Shown piece after piece: positions 1 to 12,490 of a DNA stretch of 64,000 nt (position 1 is the stretch's first letter; each line of letters starts with the position of its first letter). The notes beneath the pieces were generated by a model. It saw nothing but the letters and a program-made list of their open reading frames with translations. It searched no databases and had not been told where the DNA came from. Origin of the DNA: Triatoma infestans (Eukaryota > Arthropoda > Insecta > Hemiptera > Reduviidae); assembly GCA_011037195.1 (NCBI GenBank), contig JAAEAF010006570.1:1-64000 (forward strand). The letters run 5' to 3'. The position numbers and the translations under genes are program-made.

Positions 1-1
1 G

Positions 2-292
2 GATCCATTTTGTAGAGTCTGTGAGACAGAGAAGGAAACACCAATCCATCGTATGACTAATTGCCTGGGTTGTGAGGAAATTAGGTTCAGGACCTTTGAT
101 CGGAATAGGATGTCTGTGGAAGAGCTAAGGCTATTTCCGCTTAAGGTTATTGTCCGATTTATTAGGGCTGCGGGGAATCTTAGATGGCTTAGATACGGTT
201 ATAGATTTTTGTTCTAGACCCGGCTTGTTGTTGTTTTTGACCTTGGATAGCGTAGGGTTTCCCTCCCCACGCTAAATAATAATAATAATAAT
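2..292 (+). pseudogene. 3' end of an I-like non-LTR retrotransposon with (TAA)n tail
   Basis: An open frame from the window edge to the TAG at 215-217 encodes the last 71 residues of a LINE ORF2. It contains the zinc-knuckle-like C-terminal signature seen after the RT/RNase H region of many LINEs: C-x2-C, an acidic ETEKET stretch, H, then C ('CRVCETEKE' ... 'IHRMTNC'). After the stop come about 60 bases of 3' UTR and a run of TAA repeats at about 277-292, the simple-repeat tail typical of I-clade elements, which lack poly(A). The 5' part lies outside the window. The I-like assignment rests on the tail and the Cys/His motif only. Confidence 0.7.
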
Positions 293-938
293 GGGCAACT
301 ACTTAGTTAGTTACAGAAAATATGCCAAATTTTATAATATATTTTAACTAAAGCAAGAGAACGTCGTTGTGAGCATTTTACAACAGATTTCTTGTAAGTA
401 AAATATTCTGCGATTCAAATGCCTTAAATATCTATTTATGAAAGAATAAAATTTTAAAAATTCTGACCGACAAATATAGCGGAATTTAGTGGTAAAATTA
501 CACTCTACTGATTGATTAGATCGATATCTAATATTGATTGAAGATATACATATTTAATAACTTTAAAATATTAAAATTTATTTCAGCCGACTGAAAAAAA
601 ACAATAAACTTAATTCATTCAAACAATTATTCATTTAACCAACTTTTTAATAAAGATAATTATTTATAATGGAAGATAGAAAATATAAAAAAAAATTATT
701 AAACAATTTTATAATAAATAAAGAAATGAGTATAAAGAAAATAATAGTGAGAGAGAATTTTAAAGAGAATGAGCAGGTGAGCCGTTAGAAAGGTATTAAA
801 ATATTTTTACGACTTTATCATAAAGTTAGATTAAGGATTTTGGTGAAGAAGTATGACGAGACAAGAATAGAAAGGGATAATGTAAATAAATATGATGTTA
901 GAAGCAGTGGGACGGGCGAGGATGCTGTGTGCAATGAC
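293..938. other. AT-rich stretch, nothing recognised
   Basis: Very AT-rich sequence with short A and T runs. I see no coding frame, repeat-family match or RNA signature here. Confidence 0.5.
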
Positions 939-1130
939 TTATGGCTTAGAAAGAATGTATAGGGTGCGAACATCGTTATAACTTGTTAGCCCATTTAGCT
1001 GGTAGATGTCGCCGTTGTTCCGTTGTTGTTGTTGTTGTTGTTGTTGCGGAGGTGGCGTTGTGGGTGTTGCCAATTGAGTGTCAGGTGGACCGTTAAATGT
1101 AAGCACGCTAGTTAAATATTGTATAAACAA
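939..1130 (-). CDS. Possible terminal exon encoding a polyglutamine segment (unrecognised)
   Basis: The minus strand is open for about 63 residues ending in TAA. It reads through NGPPDTQLATPTTPPP, eight glutamines from a (CAA)n tract at about 1022-1045, then a mixed segment beginning RNNGDIYQLNG. Composition is richer and less A/T-monotonous than the surroundings. A possible splice acceptor (tttaactag) lies just inside the upstream edge near 1110. Pro/Thr/Gln-rich low-complexity runs next to a normal-looking peptide are common in insect regulatory proteins, but I recognise no domain. It may instead be a chance frame over a CAA microsatellite. Calling it an exon is inference. Confidence 0.25.
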   Translation of the reverse strand: MFIQYLTSVLTFNGPPDTQLATPTTPPPQQQQQQQQRNNGDIYQLNGLTSYNDVRTLYILSKP

Positions 1131-2224
1131 ATGGTGTAAAGAATAAAACTGCTAATAGGACACTTTTAAGGTTTAATGTAAAATTTGATTACAAAAAAAA
1201 ACATGGACTAAAATCGCAAATTATAAAAAAAATATAAAATTTATTAATTATTATTCTTAATAAACACTGTCGTTAATATTAAATTAATAATAAGAAAAAA
1301 TAATATAAATCAAGGAGGTTCTAGGAAAATAATTTAAAACTATAAAATAAATATAATATTTGTTATGGTTGGGTTCGTGGATCAGAGATATTTATTAAAT
1401 ATCGCTAATTATTTCATCTAACGCAATAAAACATAGGCCAATAATATAATTATTAATATGTTTATCACAAATATTGGAGTTTCACTTAAAACTAAAGAGA
1501 AAAATAAATCAATACTTAGACATTGTACGGACATTGTTATTTATTTGTTGGTTCAGGCACCAACACAATTCTGGTATATTACTTTTCAAAAGTGGTTTCT
1601 AAGTTTATAAAATCAAGGTTATAATCTATCCAACTTTTTCTGGTAGTCAGAGACTGTCGTCTTAAGTCACTCAGCTGCACTACCCATGATGATGGAAGAG
1701 TAAAACAATGTAAATGTATAATTAGAATGAGAAACGTGATTAATGAGTTTTACCAAAAAATTATTAGTTACAGTTATTTTATTTTTATCTCTTGAGAATA
1801 GTTAAAACTTGTTTTAAAGCAACAAGATGTAAGTGAGAAAAAAAAACAACATGACAGACGTGAATATTATTTAATGATCACCCACCATTAAACATCCAAG
1901 TAGGTCTTGTGGCCAATGGCGACTAACCATATTCGAGAATTGGAAGGAAATAATTCGTCGAACTTAGTTCAGTAAAGTCACACTTTTGATCAACCGATTT
2001 TCAACAAAATCTGAAGCAACACATTTAATTTTTATTAATATTATATTATAACCGTAAGAATCGTACAATATACTTATATTATACTTTCGAATAAACTCTA
2101 ATATCAACCCTCTCTTCTATAAATGAATATTTTTGGAAAAATGTTTGAAACAAAAATTGTAGACCAACATATTATTATATATTTGAAGTGTTTTATAAAG
2201 TTAAAATAAAATATAAGAAGCTAT
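1131..2224. other. AT-rich intergenic or intronic DNA
   Basis: No coding frame, tRNA-like box or recognised repeat is visible. Long A-rich and T-rich runs dominate. Confidence 0.5.
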
Positions 2225-2485
2225 TTTGGAAAAAAAAAATTGCAAAAATTGACAAATTCATTCAGTGAAGTGGTATTCCCGATTGACTGACCTTATTGTC
2301 GGATCTTCTGGTGGCATTTCTATCAAATAACAAGTATATGAACTTTCAGCGATTTTATGTTTTTAAGATAAACTGATCCCCAACTATCACATGCTAACAG
2401 ATTAATTCCTAAAAACCATTTTTTTTTTTTGGCTCAAAAAATATATCCGGTGAAAATTCAATAAATTTCGAAAATTTGAAATGAA
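2225..2485 (-). repeat. Repeat A fragment
   Basis: Read on the minus strand, this matches the front third of repeat A in degraded form. The diagnostic pieces are a GGAAATATCC-like block ('ggtgaaaattcaataaatttcg' is its degenerate reverse), the 'cataaaatcgctgaaagttc' block and the 'cactt..tgaatg' block. No CA tract remains. Assigned by comparison with the copies at 3755 and 46285. Confidence 0.5.
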
Positions 2486-2959
2486 TGTAAATAATTACTT
2501 CCTCTTAAAGCCATTGAGAGATTTATTTATTATTAGCAAAAACGAAAAAAATTATAAAACCAGTTAAATAATTAGAGCACGTAAGTATTAAATAAATGCA
2601 GTTGAAACGACTTAACTTACATATTATATTAATTGGGCTTTTATATCGTTCCTTTATGTTAAAGAGAAAAGCAAACCGCAAAGTACCATATGAAATAGGT
2701 AAGAAGATCGTGTAGGTTCGCCATATTCCAACACAGATTGTATTTCCAATTAATTCCTCTCATTCTATATAGTGCACGACCTTTCCTCCTTTCATAAGCC
2801 CCTCTCTCTTACCGCCTACAGTATTCTATTTTCCCTGTTGCGTCTACGCTACACTATAACGACATGTTTAAATAATCATCCCAGTATATACAGTTATTAA
2901 AGGTAGTTATAGCGAGGAGGGTTGGGAGAACATGTAACGCAGTTTAATACCGTACCTAT

Positions 2960-2990
<31 letters not shown>

Positions 2991-3754
2991 GTAGCCAAAG
3001 CACAATGGCAATCTTCTACCATGGCTACAGATTGGATAGAAGGACCGGGATAAGCTAGAAGTTATATCCATTCTCTAAATTTAACCCCCCTCCCCCTCCT
3101 TTCAACAAGTAGTACATCAACTTTCTCATACCAACATTATAACAGTTGGTAACAACTTCTGATTAGCCCGTCCATTTCTTCAGTCAACACCTACGATAAT
3201 TAATTCCAAGTCAGGAAGAGAATTCAAATAAGAGTGAAAATTTGTAACTGCCAGTTACCAATAAGTTTGATAATCTTGTTTGTACAAATAACCAAACTTA
3301 CAATATCTAATATACTAATATTGATATATTGTTTATTTGTTTTATAATATAACTGTATAATAACTTACTAATATAACTTTCATAAACACAAACAAACTTT
3401 ATAACATTTATATCTCCAATTTTATTTTGTATAAAATGATAATTTTTTAAAATATCCAGCAAAATATCAATTTGACTTATTATCGTCAAAGACAGGATTT
3501 AAATAAAATTATAAAACCATTGTGTATAAAATATATTTAATGAAATCTGGTTATTCTCATGGAAATAAATCCACAGCCACGCAAACCTGTTTATCCTTAA
3601 AGTTTTCTAATTTTCTCTAAGCCTTCTATCATTAATTGATAGACTTCTTTTCAAAAGTCGCTCACTTTTACTTGATGCTTAAAACATCACGTCAGCGTGT
3701 AAGTACAATGTTTCAAAATTCAAACACACCGCGCACCAGAAATATCCAATTTTT
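2486..3754. other. AT-rich spacer with one (CTA)n tract
   Basis: Mostly featureless. It contains a (CTA)10 microsatellite at 2960-2990 and a pyrimidine-rich patch near 3087-3105. Short minus-strand open frames here are low-complexity and not convincing. Confidence 0.5.
2960..2990. repeat. (CTA)n microsatellite
   Basis: About ten perfect tandem CTA units, bounded by tat on the left and gtagcc on the right. Confidence 0.95.
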
Positions 3755-4740
3755 ACTTTCTCCTAGTCCTAGTAAGAGGAAGTACGTATTGTAATAGTGT
3801 CAAATTTTCAATTTCGAGTTATCCGGAAATATCCGTTTTGAGGTCCCCTGAGTCCAAAAAAGTGGTTTTTAGAAAAAGGTCTGTGTGTGTTCGTGTGTGT
3901 GTACCTGTGCCTGTGTGTTTGTATGAATGTGAACAGCATAGCTAAAAAACGAAAAACCGTAGAAAGTTCAAACTTGATATTCCGTTTAGGTATCACCATT
4001 GAATCTGAGTGTACGTTGCCTGTCAAAATTCCTCCACCGGAAGTACCACTTTACTGAATTTTTTTTATTTTTTTACTTTTTTGCGATTTTTACAAAAATC
4101 GCTCAAACGATTTTCTTCAAACTTCGTACATCAACTACACATAAAATGCGCTACAACTTTTATTGGAAACATTTCTCCGGAAAAATTCATTTTGGGGCAG
4201 AGGTGGGGTTACGGTTTCTTCTAAAATCCATTTCACTTTATTATACAATTCTGTCATTTAAATAACGTTAATTAGAATTAAATATGTTGCTGAAATTCGA
4301 GTTTACTTTACCGCTTTATTAAATGATTTTTTTTTCACTTTTTTGCGATTTTCTCAAAAATGGCTCCAACGATTTTCTTGAAACCTAATATATAAACTTA
4401 ACATAAACACATACAAAGATGTACAACTTTTATTTAAAACATTTCTTTGGGAAAATTCATTTAAGGGTACTTTTAGGGGAGAGTTGCGGTTATGTTTTCT
4501 CTAAAGTGCTATCATAGTTTATTATACAGTTCAATCATCCAAACACAATTAATTGGAAATAAATAGATGGCCAAAATTTCGAATTTCAAGAAAATTAGTA
4601 AACCGGAAGTGCACTTTTACAGAACAGTTTTTTCAGTTGTCGACGAATTTCATTAAATTTGATACAACAAAATTTGTCAATTATAATTTTGAGAACTGGA
4701 GTAAGAGAAAGTTGTGTGAGTGTTTCGCACCACATTTTTA
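3755..4740 (+). repeat. Repeat A, near-complete copy A1
   Basis: An interspersed repeat of about 1 kb. It opens with the 'tagtaagaggaagta' block and the 'ccgttttgaggtcccctgag' block. A GT/TG-rich tract follows at 3880-3920, then 'gaacagcatagct' and a 'caccggaagtaccactt' block. Next come two tandem internal units of about 265 bases, each with 'gcgattt', 'ctacaacttttat' and 'attatacaat' blocks, at about 4054-4312 and 4313-4622. It ends in 'gagaaagttgtgtgagtg'. Open frames inside are not conserved between copies, so I treat it as non-coding. I cannot place it in a named superfamily. Confidence 0.75.
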
Positions 4741-7700
4741 TTTTTATTCAAGGCCTAGTGACAACATTTTTAATACTTTTGCAATAACTACATCGTTATA
4801 ATTGTTATTATTTTTTTAAAGAACTTCTTTATTGAATAGTTACGTCTCTACTGGAAGGAACAACAACCAATTGTGATGTAAGAACAAGAAATACAATAGT
4901 CATGAATGGGTCACTAGTCAATTAATTATTGGTCGCGTGGCTAACGGCACCTAAACCCTCTTTGAGGTTTAAAAGGAGTCGTGAATGATAAATTTGCTGC
5001 TAAAAGTTTAGGATATAATAAGAACTTGTTATGGAAGCTATTGTAACGAGATTCAAACCAAATTGACATCTGAGGCAATAGAGAATATGGATAAACAATG
5101 CATTTGTTAAGTCATTAATGATTTCTTCTTCCCTTCTATTGTAACTGTTTGCAGTTTTTTCGCATGCTTCTGAAGCTTTTAATTTTTACGAAACTTGCAA
5201 TTATCAATTTCAAATAAATAAACGTGGTTATTATTGCCACTAAGGTGGTATTAAAAAGCCATTAATGTTGTCAACATTTTGTAACTAATGAAATAGAAAA
5301 CTGAATTAACAAATTTTATTTTTATGGAAACTTGAAAAAAGAATAGTAACTTAAATAAGAAATAATTTCGGACTTAAATCTTTAAGTTCCAAATTTATTA
5401 ATAACTTTTATCCACTACATATTAGTGTAAATTTCTCCAGCAAACTCTCCAGCATTTGTTGCCCAAAATAGAAAAATAAATTTTGTATTTTGATATAAAA
5501 AATTTTGTCTCTAAGATATGAAATCGTATTTTAAAAAGATTTTCTTTTTCGTATTCACTTTTTATCTCGCATGAAATAGCAAGAAATTTCTCTGGGAGAA
5601 TCTATTGTCTACGTTTAGTTTGCTTTTTAGATAAAAACGGATGAAATGTGCCACTAATCCAATAGTTGTTTCAATTCGATACAATTAAATGAAGATCTGA
5701 AAAAGAAAATGACGATGGATGCAATATAATATTCATAAAATTATGTAACTTCATTAAAAAACCTCTACAGTTTTTTCGAAGTCTTATTCTGCGAGTAATT
5801 TGTTTTTTTAATTTAAACATTACCTGAAAAACTAAGTTGTTTCTTACTTCTCACACAACCTCGAATTTATTAATCACACTTCAATCTTATTGATTACTGG
5901 AAGCAGTATTTTCTTCCACTTTTTTATTTTTTTTATTTATTATTAAGAAAAACCAGTAAAAAACTTTTAAGTTGTATTGTTAAGAAAAATGTTTTTCATT
6001 TAATTAACGAAGTAAAAGGTGGTTTAAACTTAAGCTAAATAATCATTCTCGCAGTTCTTAACAAGTTTTTGTATGAATCATTCCGGTAAAATGAGGAAAG
6101 TTTTGAATAATACTCTACTTTTCTCCCTTAATTTTTTATAAAAGAAAACTGATTTTTATTAATAAAGAATTGACATAACATCAATAATCATAATCACTTT
6201 TTTAATCATTCTAATAATTTTTCAATTAAATATTATTAAACTTTTTTTTTTTTTAAGAAAGAGGAATTTATTGTAGTTGCGAAATAATATATGAAAGAAA
6301 AACAAAGAGAAACACGGTGGGAGCAATCTGTGGTGGCGGGGGGAGAAACGAAATGGAAAGGAAGTCTTACATTGCAAACAAATAATCTTAACCATATTAC
6401 ATTATTTTAGTGGTTATTTATTTAATTATACAACATTCATGACAACGGTAATAAATATATTCCGCCTATAAATATTTAACAAAAAAATATAAAAAAAAAA
6501 ATAATGGCCAGCTTTAAATTGAAATCGGAATTATTTGAAATATGTGCTTAATACCAACCAGCCAACTGTCAGGGGATAAATATAGGAATTTCACCCCTAA
6601 AATTATTGATCCGAATATGTCGTAGCCAGAATAGAAGGGTGATGAATTGAATAGTATGCTGATGAGGAGACACTAAACCACTAATACCCACGTGCATAGG
6701 AAGCAGAATGAAAATGTTTTTAGAGATGTCACTTTTGTGTCCTTCTGTATGTGAGGGAATTATTAGAATGATGAGTATTATTATTAATAATTATAAGAAT
6801 ATATAAAAATAGAGAAATATAAATTTAATCAGTGTTCATTCTACAATTAGCAATGTGTTGTACGTGTAGCAGTTACAGTATAATGGTAATGTTTGGTGAA
6901 TGGTGAAATAAGAACACAAAAACGGACTTTCTACTCACACTTTACGATTTACCTAGTTAGGAGAGAAGAATTTGAAAATAGTAGAATGACCGAGTGATGA
7001 GTGCCGATAGTGGTAGTGGTAGTATGATGTGGAATGTGTTGGTTGATACGAGTCGTATGAACGATGCCATGTGGCTTATCAGAAATTTTGGTAAACTTTT
7101 CAAGGTTGGGCTTGAGAATTATTAACTAGACAATGTAGAACTGACGACGATTCTCTAGCCGCAGATGGTCGGCTAATTATTCCCATTTCTTCTTGTTCAT
7201 GAAAAAGCTACAGACAGTTTCTAGATGAGAGATTACTTGTCCAAGTTGTAGCTTATTCGCCAATATATTGCAATGAGCCTGACAGAGGAGGTAATGCGAA
7301 ATTGAATGAGCTTGGAGTTCCAATCGTGGCAACACCGTACAGTTGCTAATGGAATTATTATTTCCAGCTTTTTTTGTGACGATTTTGCGTGCTTGATTCT
7401 AAATGCTGAACAATGAATGCACATAAGTGTGCATTCGCCACGTATTGCAGTTTTAAATTATTTTTTGGACTGTTCTTTGCAAACCTTACTTCATCTTTCT
7501 TCATTACTTCAGAGCAGGAAATATTAACTAGTTAAAAGTAAATAAAAACTCCTACCACTAAACTAAAATAAAGAAGACGGATTATTCGTTGGGTATAGCA
7601 AATTAAGTTAGGTAAAACAAAAACAAAGATCTGTTGATATTTGCTCTTTCATATGTGTGGAAAAAAAAAAGAATATACACCCGGATAAATAATTAGCCAA

Positions 7701-7985
7701 AGGAGGAAATGTGGCAGCATGGACAAGGTGATAAGAAATCAACAGCTAGAAATGAAAGAAGAATCTGATGATGATGAATAAAGGAAGAATAACTAAAAAT
7801 TTTCTTTTAGCGTGATTAAGAAAGAACAAGGCAACAAAAGAGCCATAGAAGAGGTTAGAAACGGAAAGCATTGGAAAGGGAAAGATAATTAGTAGGATAT
7901 TTATGGGAATAGAGTGTTATAAAAAAAAAAAAAAATGAGAAGGTTCGGTCATAGGATATTAATTGTAAAACTTCTTTAGGAATTT
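4741..7985. other. Long AT-rich region without recognised features
   Basis: About 3.2 kb with no coding frame longer than about 60 residues and no match to the repeat families defined elsewhere in the window. The patch at 6880-7200 is slightly less AT-rich and has a short imperfect TAGTGG tandem near 7011, but I see nothing interpretable. Confidence 0.5.
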
Positions 7986-7999
7986 TCTGCCCTTTTCAA

Positions 8000-8262
8000 T
8001 ATAATATAGAAACCTATGGCGCAACAGCTCATGAAGGGCCAAGGCTTGCTAGACAGCGATTTGAATAGGGGGCATGTGATAAGCACGACGCAGTTCCCAC
8101 GCCGTTTAATTCCGGCCTTCGCTACCTAGGGCGCTACTACTGTAGCTTCCCACTTTGTATCATGATGCTGGGTCAACACTTACTTTGCCCTCACGAGAAT
8201 CGAACCCTGAATTCTCGCACCAAAGGCGAGCGCGCTAGCCACTAGACCAACACTTGAGAACA
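8000..8262 (-). mobile_element. tRNA-derived SINE, family S2
   Basis: On the minus strand it starts with a tRNA-like head carrying an A box ('tggtctagtggctagcgcg') and a B box ('gggttcgattc'), the internal RNA polymerase III promoter layout. A family-specific body follows ('agtagcgccctaggtagcg', 'gctgttgcgccatag'). The body matches the copies at 17207 and 52282. The tRNA head looks decayed. No clear target-site duplication was found. Confidence 0.8.
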
Positions 8263-8704
8263 TTATTATTTCTACATAAATTAAAAAAAATACAATTTCC
8301 AAAATATAATTTTGTTTTCATCTGTTGAAAACCACAAAGCATACATATTTGTCTAGGAAGCTTCCATTATTTTTCAAAAAAAAAGTTTCATTAATTTTGA
8401 TATGACTTCTATTATAAACACAAATATATCGAAATATAAAATATTAATAAAATTATTAACTTTTCAACAAAGAAAATTTGTATTTAAATGCTGAAGTAAA
8501 CTTATAATATAACAAAAATAATGATTACATTTTAAACTGGTTTTTAAATCGTTAGGCTTAAAATTATAATGAGAGTTTTATTTCTGGCCATTGCCGTATA
8601 AACATCTCATGATTAAATTTTGTTTTTGGAAAAAAAAAAATTTTTTAGTAAAGCATGCTAATAGTAAAGTAATGCCTATTTTTTAGGCTGGCTTAACGTC
8701 CAAC

Positions 8705-8872
8705 TACCAAATTCGATGTCGTGGACGGGGGCGGAAGCACCTACTTTACTATTAACATTTTTTAAACAAATATAAAATTTAACAGTTATACGCTGGACTC
8801 GAACTGGAATCCTCCCACACTTACAAGTCCATGCTCATAACCACTACACCAACACCCGCCCCTAGAAGCATG
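8705..8872 (-). mobile_element. tRNA-derived SINE-like element, family S3
   Basis: The minus strand reads 'ggtgttggtgtagtggtta' (A-box-like) and then 'ccagttcgagtccagcg' (B-box-like) at tRNA-like spacing. The rest reaches towards 8705 and contains 'gtaggtgcttccgcccccgt'. Only one copy is seen here, so the body is undefined and it could also be a tRNA pseudogene. Confidence 0.55.
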
Positions 8873-10506
8873 CTATAGTGTACCATTAAAATTGTTTTTT
8901 GAAAGAAGAACTACGTCGAAATATGTGGAATGCAATCTTCAATCATAAGTCTGAAGCCTTGGAAGTGAATTTGAATTATACTAATTAACTTAACTAAATA
9001 TATTAACTAAAATACTGTAATTATTTACAAACTGAATCTAGACCTGCTATTCTCGTACTATATAATTTGGTTCAATATATATAAAGAATATGATTCAACA
9101 AAAAATAATCTTATCTGCCTAGATAGAGGCAATAACTAAATACTACTAAGGAATTCTAATTCCTTGCAGTAATCAAAATGGTAATTCATTTCCAATAAGA
9201 AATTATTAATGAAATCAATATCACAAAATGTTACAGAGACTGAGAGTTTAAAAGAACTGTCAGAAGTGTCGCCAAGATTGCTTTTGTGCCTCAAAATATC
9301 AATACTAACAAATAAATAAATCAAACTCAAAACATTGATACTACAGTTTCATTCTTTTTCTGTATGTTTTATACTTTCATAACAATAATCAGTGATTTTT
9401 AAAGAATAAATAGCTAGTAAATCACTTCCTACGATTCGTCAACCCCAAATCTTTTATTAGTTGTGTATTAAAAGTTTTATTTAAAAATTCTAATATTATT
9501 AATCAATTATAGAAATATTTTTCATTAGCACCAAATAACCACTCTTTTAACATCTATTTAGTGGATAAATAATTTTCAAATTTATTTTTTTAATTATTGA
9601 TATTATTATTACATTTTTTTTTTTTTGTAATTGGAAGGACAATGTTCTTCTGCGGAAACATCAACTAGCAGAAAATAAACATTTGTTGTTAACGTTTAAA
9701 ATTAAGATATAACATAAATAAATTCTAATTTATATGCAAGTGAGGTTAAAATAAATTCACCATTGCTGATTGCGATACAATGGTTGAATGGCTAGTAAAT
9801 CTTAATTTATTTGATTTGATTTCTATTTCCGGTGGTAATAATGAACTCAATATGTACGTAGAGCTATGAACTGTAAATATGTAGTTGTCAACGGACAAGA
9901 ATGGTTATGTAAATGAAAATTTCGAATATTATATACTCAGACTGGCCACAATTATTACATATATGTATATAATGTGTAATGTGAAAACCAGTTTTGCAAC
10001 CTACACAATATTATAAATCATTAATATGCCCATGGTATTTTATATTACGTCAAATTTAAAAATAGAAAAATCAATAATAATTTCATTATATTAAGTGCTA
10101 AAATAATACCCAGGATTTGCAAAGGTTGAAAGATATAAAAGTAATTGCCCTAAAATTTGTGTGACCAATTGCCAGTCGTTTAGAGACGGAAAAATGGTAG
10201 GTTATATGGAGCCTATAAAAATATATTGGTACATCTTATTTTTCCATCAAAATGCCTCATGAGATTGTTATTATCAGTATTTAGTCTGTTAAATGCAGTA
10301 CTGTTTAATTGATCAATTTACCATTCATTTTTAACTATATGAGTTCACCATTGAAATGGTTTTTATTCGATCTACCCGTTAATGTTGGAAGCCAAGGAAT
10401 AACTATTCTATTTAATTGTAATTGTTCAGTAAAATATCTGAACTCTATCTGAAATAAAGGCTTTTCCTAATAAATCAATAGAAATTGATTTATTTATTGA
10501 AAAAAT
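8873..10506. other. AT-rich spacer
   Basis: No coding potential, tRNA-like boxes or family repeats were recognised. Confidence 0.5.
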
Positions 10507-11498
10507 CCTAGTAAGAGGAAGTATTGTAATCATGCCAAAATTTCGATATCGAGTTTTTACTGAAAATATCCGTTTTGAGGTCCCCTGAATCCTAAAAAGT
10601 GGTTTTTATAAAATGGTTTCTCGGTGTGTGTGTGTGTGTGTGTGTCTGGGTGAACAGCATAGCTCAAAAACGAAAAAAATCATAGAAAGTTCAAACTTGA
10701 TATTCTGTTTAGATATGATCATGGGCCGACAGTGGGTCGTCGGCCAAATTCCTCAACCGAAAGTACCACTTTACGGAATAGTATTTTCACTATTTTGCGA
10801 TTTTCTCAAAAATAACTCTGCCGATATTGTATGAGTTTGGCAAATCAACTACACATATATATAAAAAATCTGCAACCTTTATTTAAAACATTTCTTTGGG
10901 AAAATTAATTCCAGGATATTTTTGGTGGAGGGATGGGGTTGTTTTCCTCTAAAGTGATATCTCCTCAGTTTACTATACAATTTTGTCATCTAAATAATAT
11001 TAATTACAAGTAAATGTGTTGTTGAAATGCAGAGTTTGAAAAATCGGATGACCGATAGTGCGTTTTTACTGAAATGTATTTTTTTTTTAGTTTTATGGTA
11101 CATATTTTCTCGAAAACGGCTCCAACGATTTTCTTTAAACTAGGAATGTGAACTTATAAGGAGCTATAACTTCAATTTAAAACTTTTCTCCTGGTAAAGT
11201 ATTATGGGGTACTTTTTTGGGAGGGGGATTATGTTTTTCTCTAAAGTGCTATCATAGTTGATTATACAATTCTACCATCCAAACAAATTAATTAGAAATA
11301 AATAGATGGCCGAAATTCTGAGTTTCAAGAAAATCAGTAAACCGGAAAGTACGCTTTTAGTGAACAATTTTTTCAGTTATCGACGAACTCTGACGAATTT
11401 CATTAAATTTAGTACACTAACTATAAAATTTGCTAATTACAATTTTGAAAACTGCAGTAAGAGAAAGTTGTGTGAGTGTTTCACAACAGGATTTCATT
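10507..11498 (+). repeat. Repeat A, near-complete copy A2
   Basis: Same order of blocks as the copy at 3755: 'tagtaagaggaagtattg', 'ccgttttgaggtcccctga', a (GT)n tract at 10622-10647, 'gaacagcatagctc', then internal units with 'ccaacgattttctt' and 'attatacaattct' blocks, ending 'gagaaagttgtgtgagtg' before 'tttcacaacagg'. The internal unit period is about 300 bases. Both short frames within it are shadows of the repeat. Confidence 0.75.
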
Positions 11499-12289
11499 TT
11501 AAATATTTATTTTATTTAACAAATTAAATGATCACAAGTTAGCGGTTTACCTTTAACTTATAATAAAATTGTATAGAATCATTTTACAATAATAAAATCA
11601 AATTTATTTACAAAGCACGATTACAAAATAAAACTGACATTTCATTTAAAGTTATAATTATTACGGGAATTCTTTTCTGTATTATCTGGTCTTGAATCAA
11701 ATCCTGGGTTACAATTTGTGCAAACTACCTTTGATCTGACGATTAAAGTGCTTACATTTTATGCAGGCAGTACGATAGAGAACCAAAATTTTGGACCACA
11801 CATTTTTTTTATATAAATTTAGAATTCGCAAATGTATTGACAACGACATGTCTATCTACTTTGAGAAATTTACAATTTTCCTAGTTAGAGTAAATGGTAT
11901 TTATTCTATATGTAATTTTAAATTCAAGCCTTCCATCTATATTCGTATACAAATATCCCTCGGTTCATTAGATCACAAATTAGAAATGGAAATGTTTAAT
12001 CATTATTTTCTTTTTTTTTTTTAAAAACCTAGAAATTCCTTGCGGCGTTTTCCTGCTATCATGTAGAATGCGGAAACTTCCGATAATTAGGTATGTGGAT
12101 CTGAGAAATTTAAACAATTAGAAGTTATTGAAAAAATAACAATTTCAACAAATGACTTAGACAGTTTAGAATGAAAGAAATTTCATGCCTCCAAAATGTT
12201 CAATCGAGATCTTGAAGTTTATAAATCATCAACAAATATGGCGCTTGTAAATACTTATTTTTATAAGTTAAATTTTAATAAATTCTCTG
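11499..12289. other. AT-rich spacer
   Basis: Nothing recognised. A 77-residue plus frame at 11791-12024 is rich in Phe, Ile and Asn and looks like chance. Confidence 0.5.
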
Positions 12290-12490
12290 TTTCAATTTAC
12301 TTCTCTCATAAAATACAACTTTCGCTAGAAAGTGATAGAGAATTTCGATTTGTTTGTGGATGAATAGCACCTACACAGCTCAAAAATCTAAAAATCGTAG
12401 AAAATGAGGTAAATATTTTCTGTTTGGATACCAAATAGAATCTGAAATGTGAAATCCGGTCAAGTAGTAGAATAAGAAAGGTTACCCGAT
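12290..12490 (+). repeat. Repeat A fragment (front part)
   Basis: Diverged front section: 'gatagagaatttcgatt', then 'cagctcaaaaatctaaaaat' followed by 'cgtagaaa', and a 'gaatctgaaatgtgaaatcc' block. It matches the stretch just after the GT tract in the full copies, but the GT tract itself has been lost. Confidence 0.5.

Noticed and set aside
3808..4265. Overlapping open frames of 70-90 residues on both strands
   Set aside because: They lie within repeat A; the frames are broken or absent in the other near-complete copies, so they are shadows of a non-coding repeat.
8150..8262. tRNA gene
   Set aside because: A and B boxes are present, but the body and end match the S2 SINE and no complete cloverleaf with acceptor stem can be drawn.
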